NCBI RefSeq assembly: GCF_018812025.1
Contig: NC_063050.1
Coordinates: forward strand, 13,247,037 to 13,311,036
Direction of reading: 5' to 3'
Source of the DNA: Megalobrama amblycephala
Taxonomy: Eukaryota > Chordata > Actinopteri > Cypriniformes > Xenocyprididae
Length of the DNA: 64,000 nt
Every line of letters begins with the position of its first letter. Position 1 is the stretch's first letter. The notes beneath the pieces were generated by a model. It saw nothing but the letters and a program-made list of their open reading frames with translations, had not been told where the DNA came from and made no database searches. Of the stretch, positions 46,770-59,600 are shown piece by piece. The translations under genes and the position numbers were made by a program.

Positions 46770-47990
46770 AACATGGCATTAATGCTGAGCATTCACAAAG
46801 GAGGTGAGACGGAAACAAGTGTCAGCTGGGACAATGGAGAATCAAACAGTGTATATTTCATTTATACAGTGAAGATTATGCAGTGTTATTTTACATTTAA
46901 CACTTTACATTAAGTTACCTTTGTAAAGGGTTTATAAAGGTGTTTGTTAATGAGTAATAAGTGTTTTATAAATGCATTATAAATCATTAATAATGCAGTT
47001 ATAACTGCCTGAATAAAAAAGGCAACTTTAACGCAATACCTGCCAAATAGTGAGCCGTTTTTAACTCACATGTTATAAATGCTTAATAATATTTATTAAC
47101 ACTTATTTAACTCAAAACCAGATTCCTGGTTTATTTCATGATGCAGAAAAAATTGACTATCATAATTAGACTGAAGGGTGTTTATTTGTGGTTTTCTTAT
47201 TAATATCTCATGACTGCCACTTTTCTTACTATGCTGCTTATCAGAAGTTTGTGTCTTATCTATGACACTCTCCAAAAAAGTCATAATGCCTATCCACAGC
47301 TTGTTTATCAAGATGAAATTGAACCTTTTTTATCATTATATTTATTATATTCACATGAACAGGATCAGTTCAGTATACAAGTAAACAATTTTTTTTCGAC
47401 ATTAAGGTTCACTTTCACAGGTCATTAATGTTTATTTCTCATGAATAAATGGTTCACAAGTGTCCACCCTACATTAAGGTTCACAGGTCACTAATACTGG
47501 AATTAAATTTTTCATTATTAATATCTCATCAAGTTATGGTTATTATCTTATGTTTTATTATCAAAATAAAGTTTGAATTTCATCTTGATAAACAAGAAAT
47601 CAGTTTTTATACACTGCTGTTGGAGAGTATCAAGAGTAAGACACAAACTTCTGGTAATCAACATATAAGAAAATGAGATATTAATAAGAAAACCACAAAT
47701 AAACACCCTTCAGTCTAATTATGATAGTCAATTTTTGCTGCATCATGAAATAAATCAAGAATCTGGTTTTGAGTTAAATAAGTGTTAATAAATACATTTA
47801 TTAAGCATTTATAACACGCGAGTTAAAAACGGCTCACTATTTGGCAGGTATTGCATTAAGGTCCCCCTTTTTATTCATGCAGTTATAACTGCATTATTAA
47901 TGATTTATAATGAATTTGTAAATGACTTATTACTCATTAACAAACACCTTTATAAACCCTTTACAAAAAGGGAACGTGAATGTAAAGTCT
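46770..47990. repeat. Large palindrome upstream of lectin B
   Basis: Arms of about 300-400 bases (about 46915-47330 and 47560-47970), with for example GACTGAAGGGTGTTTATTTG and its complement CAAATAAACACCCTTCAGTC. The unit A palindrome keeps only the outer portion. No convincing coding frame inside. Confidence 0.75.
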
Positions 47991-48480
47991 TACCGATTAC
48001 TTTATTAAATTTCTGTAAGTAATTTGTATCTAACTACTGTTAGATCTACCTGAAAAGCTGATTATTTAATTTGTATCTTTGTTTTATTGTGTTTATTTGT
48101 GCTGTTGCTTGTAGTTTGATTATTTGTTCTTATTTTATTACAGAGTATGTTTGAAAATTATGTTTCATATTTATGTTTTATATTATATTTCTGTCGTTTT
48201 TTTCCCTATTGTTCTTGCATTCCATGTATAAAGTCTGGTGAGTAAAATAAAAAAATCAGAGGACTGAAGAGTCAAAATGAAAGTGTTTCAAAATCTGCAA
48301 AAACACTAATATCTAGTATCACATTTGGTTTGGATATTTGCTACACAAATACTTGAAGAGTCTGGCCATCTGGTTGGTCAGTGCCTTCCAGTTTTTTTAT
48401 TGTCTCTCACAGAAATAAAAACTGCCCCTTCATCACTGAGATCACACAAACTCTGCGCTGAGTAGATCATCTGTGGAGAA

Positions 48481-49233
48481 ATGAAGGCTGTCATCACTCT
48501 GCTCCTGTTTTTGAGTCTCTCTGGACTGAGCTTCAGTCTCCACAGAAAACACGTGTTTGTGAATAAATTAATGACCTGGAAAGATGCACAGACGTACTGC
48601 AGACAACACCATGATGACCTGTCCACCGTCAATAAAGAAGAGGCACAACTGCTCTCTAGAAATCCAGAAATCAATCATTTATATTTTTGGATTGGACTGC
48701 ACATGAGTCCTAACAACCCAGAAAAATGGATTTGGTCTGGAGGTGAGGATGAACAAATTGACAATTGGGACACTGGGGAACCAGACAGGATCACTCAAGA
48801 GTGTTGCGCTGTAAGAAAATATAATTATAAACTGCACAACGTTCTTTGCTCGTGGACTCTGCCATTTTACTGTATGCGGGTCTTTGAGCCCATTCTGGTG
48901 CATCAGAACAAGACGTGGGATGAAGCCCTGGACTACTGCAGACAGAACTACATTGACCTGGTGAGTCTAAGATCTGAGATGATTATGGCAGAGGTGATAA
49001 ATATCATTACATCATCCCAGACAGCTTCTGTGTGGACCGGCCTGCGCTTCATGGCTGGTCATTGGTTCTGGGTCAGTGGACACAATCTTCAATATAAAGC
49101 CTGGTCTGTGGAGGGGGAGCTCCAGTGTCCTGCCAGAAACCTGCGCTGTGGAGCTCTGGAGAGACAAAATAATATTTGGACACCCAAAAATTGTGAGGAT
49201 AAACTCAACTTTGTCTGTCTTAAAAAGCTATAA
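48481..49233 (+). CDS. Secreted two-domain C-type lectin, copy B
   Basis: A 250-residue single-exon frame, collinear with copy A. It has the same signal peptide, first lectin domain with EPD and LHN in place of EPN and WND, and second domain without a sugar-binding motif. It differs from A at nine positions: V5I, E42Q, V64I, V110A, L121V, P122L, A125W, N175I and A176I. The last two destroy an N-x-T glycosylation site present in A. The upstream 150 bases are almost identical to A, so the promoter is probably shared in type. At the position matching A's AATAAA the sequence is AATACA (about 49481), so 3'-end formation may differ. Confidence 0.87.
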   Translation: MKAVITLLLFLSLSGLSFSLHRKHVFVNKLMTWKDAQTYCRQHHDDLSTVNKEEAQLLSRNPEINHLYFWIGLHMSPNNPEKWIWSGGEDEQIDNWDTGEPDRITQECCAVRKYNYKLHNVLCSWTLPFYCMRVFEPILVHQNKTWDEALDYCRQNYIDLVSLRSEMIMAEVINIITSSQTASVWTGLRFMAGHWFWVSGHNLQYKAWSVEGELQCPARNLRCGALERQNNIWTPKNCEDKLNFVCLKKL

Positions 49234-49237
49234 ATGT

Positions 49238-50615
49238 GCTTCATGTTGCATTACATACATTTCTTCATGTAGGCCTATATATGATACTGATTCATTTAGA
49301 AATCATGAATCAATAGAAATCTATTGCTTTACAGTAGTATGTATGGTTGTTAAAAATAATGTTTTTAATGTTTCATTTTACTCATGTCAACATATACATT
49401 GTCTTGTAAAATAATGTTTAGTCAAAATCTTTTATGGGCTTGCAGAGACATTATAAATTATATGTTTGATTTATTGTAAAAATACAAGATTTAGATTCTT
49501 AGTTAAATTTTAATAGCCATGTTAAAAAGATATGTAAAACAATCAAGCTCAGTCTTATTAGCTTTATGATAAAAAAAAAAAAATTGTTTAACTTTTGATC
49601 ATGCTTTGTTGTTTTTAAACTCAATGATATTTTCACAAATCATATGGATTAACAATTTGGTCTCAGACTAACCCGTCTGTAATTTATCAGATTTAACATC
49701 TTTATATTTATTTTGGATAGGAAGTAAATAAAATATTATCATTGTAAAATAAGATTGTAAGTTTTGCCGATTTTGTTTATTTTCAGTATGTAAATCTTGT
49801 ATTCAAATGGTTAAATGGTTTTGCCCCTCACCGTTATGTCATTTTTCAAGAGATTGCAGTGGTTCAGATTCACCAGAGCGGCTTCTGGCAGCAACTGAAA
49901 CATTTCATTCTGTATATCAAATGAGTGTTGTAAATTAGCTTTAGCTAAAAGCACTATGATACTTGCATTGGATGGCTGTTGTCTCAGTTTGATCAGTGTT
50001 TATTGTATCTGTCCCTTTCCAAATAAATGGAAATAAAAAAAAACAATACAATTTGATGGACTATAACAGGAATTGCTCACTTGTATGTTATGTTTACCTC
50101 ACCACAAATGTTCCTCCACTTTTTGTTTTGTTCAGCTTTTCTGTACACTATTCCCATATTTGCATGTACTTTGACAGGTCAGGTCGACTGCTTTGGATAT
50201 CAGGATTGTATTCTCACTACACAGCAGCATATTCTCTGTTGTTGGGTTTTGAACCACCACTTTTTGCACAGAATTTTTACATAAATATTTCATTGTGCAA
50301 AACAAAAAAACTATGAACACACAATCAAAGATCATCCTAACAATGTTGTTTTTATAAACATCTTGCATGATAGTAAAAAAATCCTTGTCTTAGAACAAAA
50401 CATCTGTCTCAACATGAATAAGAGAAGTGATTAAAACAATATTTTTCTCTTGTTCATAGCTTGAGAAACATTTGCTGACACATAATGTCAACTTACTAAT
50501 TTTGCGTAAGATAATATTGAAATTTTAAGCAAAATGAACATGAATCTCCTTACAGGGTTCGTACAGATCTGTAAAATGAAATTCATTTCAAGCACTACTT
50601 TTTTAGTTTTCAAGG
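49238..50615. other. 3' flank of lectin B
   Basis: Non-coding, matching the 3' flank of lectin A with one deletion and shorter A runs. No gene seen. Confidence 0.6.
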
Positions 50616-51311
50616 TGTAAGGGTTCTTCCATAAAGTTTTCAGGAGGCATTCATAGAAGCTTCAAAATTCATATTTTATTTACTGCAATATTCATGTACT
50701 GGTCACACAGGTACAAAAGAATAGGGGGAAAACAAAATAAAGAAAGAAAACTAGATAATAATTGACTCATCAGCACACTGAGTTCTGTGCCTCAGATGTT
50801 TCTCCAGAACTAACCACAGAAAATTCAACCCTTTTGACAAGACAGACTAAACCACTTTATAATTACAGGGGGTCTCCATTCAGTAAATCAAACCTTGAAA
50901 ATATATATATTATATACAAATAAACTCCATAAACATGAAATTACATTCACCATAAAACAATGATGAAAATAAACAAAAATAAAATTCACAAGAAGACATT
51001 TAAATGAACAAACAATTAAATAAATAAAGAAACAATATTAAACCCATATCTTTGTCTTGGTTTTATTCAATCACTAGCATGCACTCTAGCAACGGGTTAT
51101 CGCTCTTTGATATTATATGCGTGCATAAAGAGCATGCACCCTTAATAAATGCATAGAAATTTATAAACAAGCAGAAAAACAATTAATCCATCAAACAAAT
51201 GAAATAAATTACTCACAAAAAAAAAAAAAAAAAAAAAAAAAAGAAGGAGAAAGCTAGAATCATTGAAATAAAGTAGCCTATTATTTGGTAAGTGTGGCCT
51301 TAGCCATCACA
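50616..51311 (-). mobile_element. Solo LTR, 696 bases
   Basis: It begins TGTAAGGGTTC and ends CCATCACA (TG...CA ends) and is flanked by CAAGG on both sides (50611-50615 and 51312-51316), a 5-base target duplication. Unit A has the empty site (CAATG at 30652-30656). A polyadenylation hexamer AATAAA lies on the minus strand near 51068, suggesting minus orientation. An A run (51217-51242) lies near one end. Confidence 0.8.
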
Positions 51312-51708
51312 CAAGGACAACAATTAGTTATCAGTGTTATCAATGGAAATGGCATTGAATAATTTGAGAATCAACAGAGGTTTAGATGTTGTTTTATTGA
51401 AAATGTTTGGTCACCAATACGGCGATCAGTGTTGCCTTTTGTTGGACAGTTTGGCTTTTTATGTGAAGTTGTGGTCTTTGTAACAGTGTTTACCAAAACA
51501 TATAATTTCTTGCAAAGAAACCCAGAACCAAAGATGATATAATTTTCAGCATCATAAAATAGATTAATTCACTAATCTTATCCAGACTAAAAGTGGTTAT
51601 TTGTTATTAATAGATTATATTTACCAACAATACTTTCTTTCAACAACTTTGAGAGAACCTTGCCAGAACGTTAGCCAAAGTTATGTGAATGTTCCCTGTT
51701 AGCTGGGT

Positions 51709-51893
51709 TGTAGTATATGCGGGTGCATACAGGCTATTAACGTCACACTAGAGGGCAGTGTTACAAAATTTGAGGAGGCAAGTTGTTACATCCTGCCTGT
51801 GTTTGTTTGTGTGCGGCATTAAAAGACGACTAACAGTCCCAGTGCTCTCCTCTCATGCTTTATGAATAAAACCCACATAAAGAGAACATGACA
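51709..51893 (+). mobile_element. 5' LTR of Ty3/Gypsy copy B
   Basis: 185 bases from TGTAGTATATGC to GAACATGACA, containing AATAAA. It is followed directly by TGGTCTCAGAAGTG, a likely tRNA primer-binding site. It is an intact version of the LTR interrupted in unit A. Confidence 0.8.
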
Positions 51894-53361
51894 TGGTCTC
51901 AGAAGTGCTGACTCCCATCATCGTTATAAAGAACAGTCAAGACATCGGCAAGAAGGGCGGACATATGTAAAGTTGAGGCATGGCAGTTCAAGTTGCAGTT
52001 CTGCTACGCTCATTAGGTGAGGTGCACTAGAGATTTACAACACTTTTGAAATAGCAAAAGTAGTGACTGTTGGAAGAAAACAACTGCACACTTATAAAGA
52101 ATGTGGTGTTTGAGAGACATCAGTTCTGGACATGCATGATGCATGAGCCAATGCAGATTGATAAGTTTGTTACAGAACTCTGGCAAAAAAGCAGAGTGTC
52201 AGAGGATGACATGATAAGAGACAAAATTGTCTTTAGTGTGACAGACAAAAGTGTGACAGAAAAACTGCTGAGAGAACCAAATCTGACTCTACAAAAGGCC
52301 ATAGACATGCAGAGCATCTGAGATTGCCAAGGGAAGAATAAACATAATGGCATCAGTGAGAAAGGAAAGTGAAGTGCATGCATTTGACATGACCAAAGGA
52401 GCAAAATACAAAAACAAGCCCTTTAAAGCCACACCGTCACACAACAAAAAAAGAGAAAGTCAGCGGCACCAGATGTGGACAGACACACACCAAGATCGTG
52501 TCCAGCATATGGGGCTAAATGCAGAGTGTGTGGCAAAGCCAACCATTCTGCAAAAATATGCAAGATGAAATCTGTAAGCTGTTGATAGTTTGTTTATGGG
52601 GACACTTCAATGCATACAGATAAATGCAATATGTAAAAATGAAGAATCTTGGTACACAAGCATGACTATCAGAGGTATCCCTATTGAATATAACTAGACT
52701 CCGGTGCTGATGCAAATGTCCTGCCACTTGAACAAATCAGAAAGCTTCCTGGTGATGTCATATTCAAACCCACAGAGACCATGCTGTGGCATATGGAGGT
52801 GCAAGTTGTTCGATGTTACGGCTCGCTTAGACTATGTCTTAATCCTCGTGAACTAAACAGGGCAATCGGACGCCAGCACTACTCCATACCAACACCAGAG
52901 GATGTACAGAGCAAACTGTTCACAATTTTGGACGAAAAGGATGGAAGTGGCAGATTAAGCTAGACAAAGCTTCATCATTGCTGTGTACTTTTAACACACC
53001 TTGGGGACGCTTCAGGTTCAAACATCCTCCGTTTGGCCTAAAATCCTCCAGTGAGGTGTTCCAGCAAAAGAACAATGAGGTTTTTGGTGACATTAGTGGT
53101 GTGCATGTGATTGCTGATGATATGATCATTGCAGCGGTTGATGAGGAGGAGCACACAGAAAGTGATGGACAGAGCCAAAGAACTGAACATCAAGTTCAAC
53201 GTGAACAAAATACAGTAAAAAGTCACAAAAGTGAGATACATGAGCCACATAATAAGAGTGGAGAGTGTTCAACTGGACAGTGAAAAGGTAGAAGCAATTG
53301 TCAACATGCCTGCTCCCGAAGATAAAAAAGGCCTACAGAGACTGCTGGGCATGACAAAATA
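51894..53361 (+). pseudogene. Ty3/Gypsy gag-pol remains, copy B (3' part lost)
   Basis: Decayed frames: a gag-like part (about 51980-52450), a zinc knuckle (C-x2-C-x4-H-x4-C, 52520-52561), an aspartic protease motif DSGAD (52697 on) and reverse transcriptase (about 52830-53360, SIPTPEDVQSKL, GRFRFKHPPFGLKSSSEVFQ, IADDMIIAAV). It stops at GGGCATGACAAAATA, the same place that copy A continues at about 31520. RNase H, integrase and the 3' LTR are missing. Frameshifts and stops make it inactive. Confidence 0.83.
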
Positions 53362-53655
53362 GTCAGAGAAAAGCTAATAATAAAAGGTAAAGAGTCAAGA
53401 GCCCAACTAAAGCAAACGCTGACCTCTTTCATGGTGACTTGAAATGAAACATTCATAAAACATTAATTAACACCTTTTTTCTCTCTTTTCTTCAATGATT
53501 CTGCTTATTAACATCAGGTGTCTCCACTAATTGTCAATCATCACTCAATCATCAATCAATTATCTCATTAACTTTAACACTGCTTCAGTGTTACTTTTTA
53601 ACACCCGGCAAGATGGACTCATATGTACACTTTGGGGTGTTAATTTAACACTGGG
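53362..53655. repeat. Filler at the deletion joint in unit B
   Basis: About 290 bases of interspersed repeat (AAGAGCCCAACTAAAGCAAA, similar to text at about 44530) lie between the cut pol and the cut receptor tail. Unit A instead has the rest of pol, the LTR and the last receptor exons. Confidence 0.65.
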
Positions 53656-56600
53656 ATTTTGCTTGTTTTCTCCCGGAGCGTTCGGGTTTCTTTTCTTTAA
53701 TATTGGCATACAGATCATCCCTCTGATTGGCTGATACGAGTGAATACAGTGGAACGTCATTGGTCAGAGCCGTTTCTGCTGATCTGTCAGAGCGATCCTC
53801 CTGCAGTTTATCACATAAAATATCACAGAAATATAACAACAGATCAATCATTCAGAAACACATGTGACTGTGAGTTACTTGCACATTGATTTCCAGATTG
53901 TTTTCATGTCAAATATTTGTCAATATTTGTATTTTCTAGTTAAATATAATATCCATGTCATTGTAGATTCAGGCATGAATCACTAAACTTGCCTGATTTT
54001 GTCTGATAACTTCAGCTCCACCATCTCTCCTCTTCTTCCTGGAGAAAAAATGTTTTCGTTAGAAAGTACTGAAAAGTTTCATTTATTGTAAGAAATATTT
54101 ACTATAACTGATAGTGGATTAAGTTCAACAAATTTTGCAAAAGAATTTAATGCAGGAGCTGCTCAACATTCACTCACTTTATGAACATAATGAAGATGAT
54201 GATGATGATGAAGATCAATCCTCCACATCCCGCCACGATCCCAGAAACTGTGTGCAGAGCAGCTCTCTGAACCCCTGAAACAAGATGATCATGAAGATCA
54301 TTTCACACACGAGACAGATGAACCTGAAAGAGTGTCTGTTTATAGAAAATACCTTTAACAGTGAGAGAAACAGACGCTGATCTCTGAGATCCATATTTAT
54401 TCTGAGCCTCACAGTAGAAGCGTCCACTGAAACTGGAGTTAAAGCTGGAGATGCTGAAACTCTGTCCAGATCCAACAGCTGAGGTTTCATCCTCCTTAAA
54501 CCAGCTGAAGTTCAGAGCAGGAGGGTTTGAATCACTGCTGCAGTTCAGAGTCACTGAATCTCCTGACACTATTTCACCAGACGGACTGATGGACACTGAG
54601 ACGCTCTTTGGAGGATCTACATGAAATATATATAAAACAGAAAAATAATTATTTTATTAATGCCATGACCTTCCATAATAATTATTATCAATTACTGAAG
54701 TGTATCTGTAAGTAGAAATCAAAAGTGATGAAAAAGGTGCAAATCTACATCTGAACTGGTGCAAAGTCAATAAAACAATATTATATTTTTCAACCCAGGA
54801 TTCATAAAAAAAAAATCACTAAACAGATTCATGCTTTACATTAATTTTGCATATTAATAAATGAATAAGAATAAATCATGTCTAATAAACAAAAATGTCA
54901 TGAAGTTTGTATGATTGGGTAAATTCTGGGTAAACTAAATTCTGAATAATCTGTGAAATATTTCACTAATATTAATGAATCAGTTTGTACTCACATTCAA
55001 CATCAAGATAAACAGCAGGAGAGATCAGATGATCATTTCCTCTTACAGCACATCTGTAGTTTCCTTCATTTGAGATTAAATACATAAAGTATATTTGTGT
55101 AATTTAATATAATTAATTATTACAGGTTTGCAAAAATTCTGAGATTGCATTTCACTGTTTTTATTCATTTTGAGGAATACTGAATGTTTTTGTGCAAGTG
55201 AGATGAGTAAATGCATGTTCACATTTAGTCTAAAACTACAATAACCATCATGATTACACAGCGCACACAACACCCTCTGCACTTTATTTCTCTCAATATG
55301 GGGACAGGAGATCTGTCAGTCAATAAATGTGAAAAGTACCTTACTTATTTGTTACTTAAAGTAACTTAGATATTTTGTTGTAAATTGAAAAAGTAATGCA
55401 TTACTTTACTAGTTACTTGAAAAAGTAATCTGATTACGTAACTCAAGTTACTTGTAATGCGTTACCACCAACACTGGTCATCATCACAACATCAGGGCAG
55501 TTTTCCAGAAAGCAGGTTATGCAACATATCCGGGTAAGTTTACTCAGAGTAAACGGATAACCTCAGCTTTCAGTTCCAGAAAGGTCACTTTCAGGGTATG
55601 CAAGTAACCATAAATAACTTACTCTCTGAACAAAACCTGCTCTGGAGCAGCTCGTGTTTCAGCGTTAGTTTCTTTCAGAGGTGTTCAGCGCATGATGAGG
55701 CTCCAGTGAGCAGAACAGATTTCACACAATAATATATTATAGTTATATATTATACCTTAACAAAGTAGCAGGGTTGTTTTTTATTCTCTTCTCACGCATC
55801 ATAGATGTACATTCATAAAAATTGATACAGCCATATTACCTTTGAAAGCACAAACTGTTTTTTAGGTCAATTCATCTATTTTTTATTTTTATATTTAGCA
55901 TCAAACAAACAATGTAATTGGTGTTCACAGTAATAAAAAAAAAAAAGATTAATGAAAGATTAAAAGATGAGATTAAAAAAAGATAGAAAAACCGCCCAGT
56001 AGGTGGCGATATGCACTAAGAATGTAAATTGCCATTAAAAGAAGAAGAGGATCTATCAAAGAGCTTAGAACACAAGAGGCGACACTTTGATATTTTTGGG
56101 TAACAGCCACTAGGTGGCGCTCCGGTAGCGCGGCCGCTATTATAGGGTGAAAATACTAACTGGACCATAAAATACTTCACATCTTATGCTCCCAAAATCT
56201 GTGAATTTCACTGTCAAATCAGAAGCGCAATAGAACAGTTTTTTAAATTAAGTCACAGTAAATTGTATGGCTCCTATAGTAAATATTGTATTGCCTCATA
56301 TATGTTTTATTTTACCAGTTGTGGAATCCAACCATTCAACCATCTGAGGTAACGTAGTTAGCCTACTTAATTGAGTATTTCCATTTTATGCAACTATACA
56401 CATATATTAATAGTAAATTAATAGTTAATAAATTTAAGATCTTCATTATTTGCAACGAACAATATATTATAGACCTAGTGGAGCAATAGTAATAATATAG
56501 GATCACTCCACTATTTGAATTGAAATATTGTACGTTTTAATGGATCACGCTACAAACATAATGATCTTATAATACATGATGCATTGCTGTGTCCGTTATC

Positions 56601-59600
56601 CCATAATTCCCACTTTTGGACACTTTTGCTTTAACGAACATTAGACAACACTGCAAAATCAAGCTGTTATATTCATATATTTATTGTCTAACATTCCCAA
56701 TTTTTCTGATGCATGTCCTTAATTTAATTTCATATGTTGGTAATAATTCAGTGTTTATAATGCTAATACTAGATCTTTTAAAGAATTTTAACCCAAACTG
56801 ACTGGGTTTCTAGAAAGCAAAGGTTTTGTGAAAAAAGTGGAAGACTTAAACACAAAGTGTGTAAAATAAACTGTTAAAGGGATTTGATGATCTAGTGATA
56901 GTATTTTATTCTGTGTTGTCATCATTCAGGTTGGATTTCAGCTTTAATGTACGTTTTGTTTTAACAAAGCAGCTGACCACAAAATGGCGGTAACGCAGGG
57001 CCGCTGCTGGGCGCCGGTGTTGCAATGGAACGTTCTATTGAGTGTCGCTTCTTGTTAGTGTATATTCTTTGGTTCTATGGAACACTTCTTCTTAGAGTCC
57101 GTTTCCATGGTGACTCCTGGATTCGCTCTAGGTTGAGAATGTCATACTCTGCACTGAAGAAATGTTTTCATTCATCCAGTTAAAAATAAAAATATAGGTT
57201 AATGGTTCACATCAATATTTTATAACTTGAGCCAATGAAAAATTAATAACTTGCTCTAAACAATATTTTCTGTCTATGAAAACTATTTTGTAAAACCTGG
57301 CACATAGTATATTTTTCTTGTTGAAGAAAGTCAATTAATTTAAATTCTATTTTTGGGGTAATTACCATTTAAGAAATAATATGAATTTATTTTTCATTGC
57401 CTCAAGTTATAAAATATAGATGAACTATTCACCTATTTTTTTTTTTTATGTGGATGAATGAAAACATTATTTCAGTGCAGGTTGCTGAACTTACTCCAGA
57501 CCTTGAGTATCAAGGTTTGTTAATCAACGAGAGTTCAGGGTTTATGTGACGATAAGTTAAACTTGCTTTCTGGAATATCCCAAGCATCATGTGATAATAC
57601 TGAAATAACATTAAAACACTAAACTCAAGCACTTCAGACAGCAGTTATAATAAACAGCTTGATGTTTCTGAGGCACAGATGATAGTTTATTCAAAAGATA
57701 ATAAAAATTAACTTTACCTGTGACATCAAGCCAAGCTCCATGAATCACTGTCCATCTTTTATTCTGATAATAATCTGTAAATCTGCAGTAGTAGACGTGT
57801 TTATCAGCTTCTGTTACATTCGTCAAAGTGATGCTGTGAGTGTCTTTATCTTCACTCAAACACTGAATCCCTCCTCTGTTCTCTGGATCTGAACACAGAT
57901 CAGGTGATTCTCCAACAGGTTTGGTCCAGAAAGCTTTTACGAGTTTATAAATCTGAGGATTTGTTAAAGTACAGGATATTTTCACTGTTGATCCCTTTAA
58001 TGCACAAACATATGAAGGGCTGTAATTCACTCCCCAATACTGCAGACCATCAACCGCTGAAACACAGAAATTAGGAAAATAATTAAAGACTTTCAGCAAC
58101 AAACAAATCTTTAATTTTCTTCTACACTTTTTATAACACTATCAGAGATTTCAGTTGGAGTCTAGAACGGATGTGCCTGAAGCCGAATACTATGTTCGGA
58201 AAGGAAATGACGTACTCTACGGAGCGCCTAAAGGGACATGGTGATGAAAAAAATATGACATGGGAGGAAAAAATATATTTCAATGCTTTTGTGTTCTCTC
58301 GCAATTATATAGTGTGAAATATTTAATTAATATTAATGAATCAGTTTGTACTCACATTCAACATCAAGATGAACAGCAGGAGAGATCAGATGTTCATTTC
58401 CTCTTACAGCACATCTGTAGTTTCCAGCATCAGAACGACTGACTGACTGCAGATGAAGCTGATTCTCTTTCTCAATTCCTTCAGTGAATCTCTGTGTGTT
58501 TCTGTACCAGATGAATGTTGTTTGTTCAGGCAGAGAGCAGCTGCTTTTACATGTCAGAGTGACTGAATCTCCCTCTTTCACTCTCTGCTGTGTCTCCACC
58601 TGCAGGCCTGACACAACAACAACAACAACAACAACTGATTCACTGTCAGCTTAAAGTGAGAGTTCACAAATTAACATCAGTCATTTTTATCATTATTTAT
58701 GGTTTTTATTTTCTAAAGCTGCAAAACTTTCTTTTTCAGAACACAAAAGAAGAAAACTGAAAGAAAAAGAAAAAAAAAACCATCCTGACCTTCTCGTACA
58801 TCCAGCTGGTTGTTTTTGCAAAATAAACTTATTCAGGGTGATCAGGACGTGTGACAGTCAGGGATTATTCTGGGATAACAACCGGCTGGATCTACATTAC
58901 CACACTTATTACACAGATACTTGTGTCAGGACGGCGGTTTGATCTACCTTGTGTTTTGTGTTTATACCGCTGTTCGTCTGGAATGCATGCCTGTCTTGTC
59001 CGGTCGCGCGCTTCTGCTTGTGGTGTTTGTGTTCGTTCGCCATGTGCTTCGGCACGTGTTGTTGTGGTGTCTGCGTCATGTGTTCAACTGTTTATTGTTG
59101 CCCCGCCCTCTTGTTATCCTGTTAACTTATTATTAATTTCACATGTTGCTCCTCATTAGCTTTCCTTTATATTCCCTTTGTGGTTTTTGTTCCGTGTTAA
59201 TGCGTCCTGTTGTTCACGTCTTGTTTTTTGTGTGTTTTTCCTAATTTTCTAGTCAAGCTTTATTTTCTTCAGTTTGAATTCATTTTGTGCCTCAAGTTAT
59301 TTCTGCTTGGTTTTTGCTGTGACTAGAGCTCTGTTTAATTTCTAGCTTTATTTTGATTTTTTTTGTTTTGATCAACTTGAATTAATTATTTTTTTTGTTT
59401 GTTTGTTTTTTCCCTTTTGGTAAAATAGTTTGGTTTCTGTTATTTATTTTTTGTTGGTTTTTGCTTTCAGAGTTGTTAGTTTAGTTTTTCTTTTACTTTT
59501 TATTTATTTATTTATTTTCTCCCCAGTCTCCCCGTTTCTCTGGCTGCTGGATTGTGCTCATTTTTTGGCTTTTTCTGGCTTCCCCGCTCCACCTGCCATC

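Noticed and set aside
58851..59159. 102-residue frame rich in Cys, Val and Arg
   Set aside because: Most of it lies in the solo LTR at 58924-59830 and it has no recognisable domain.
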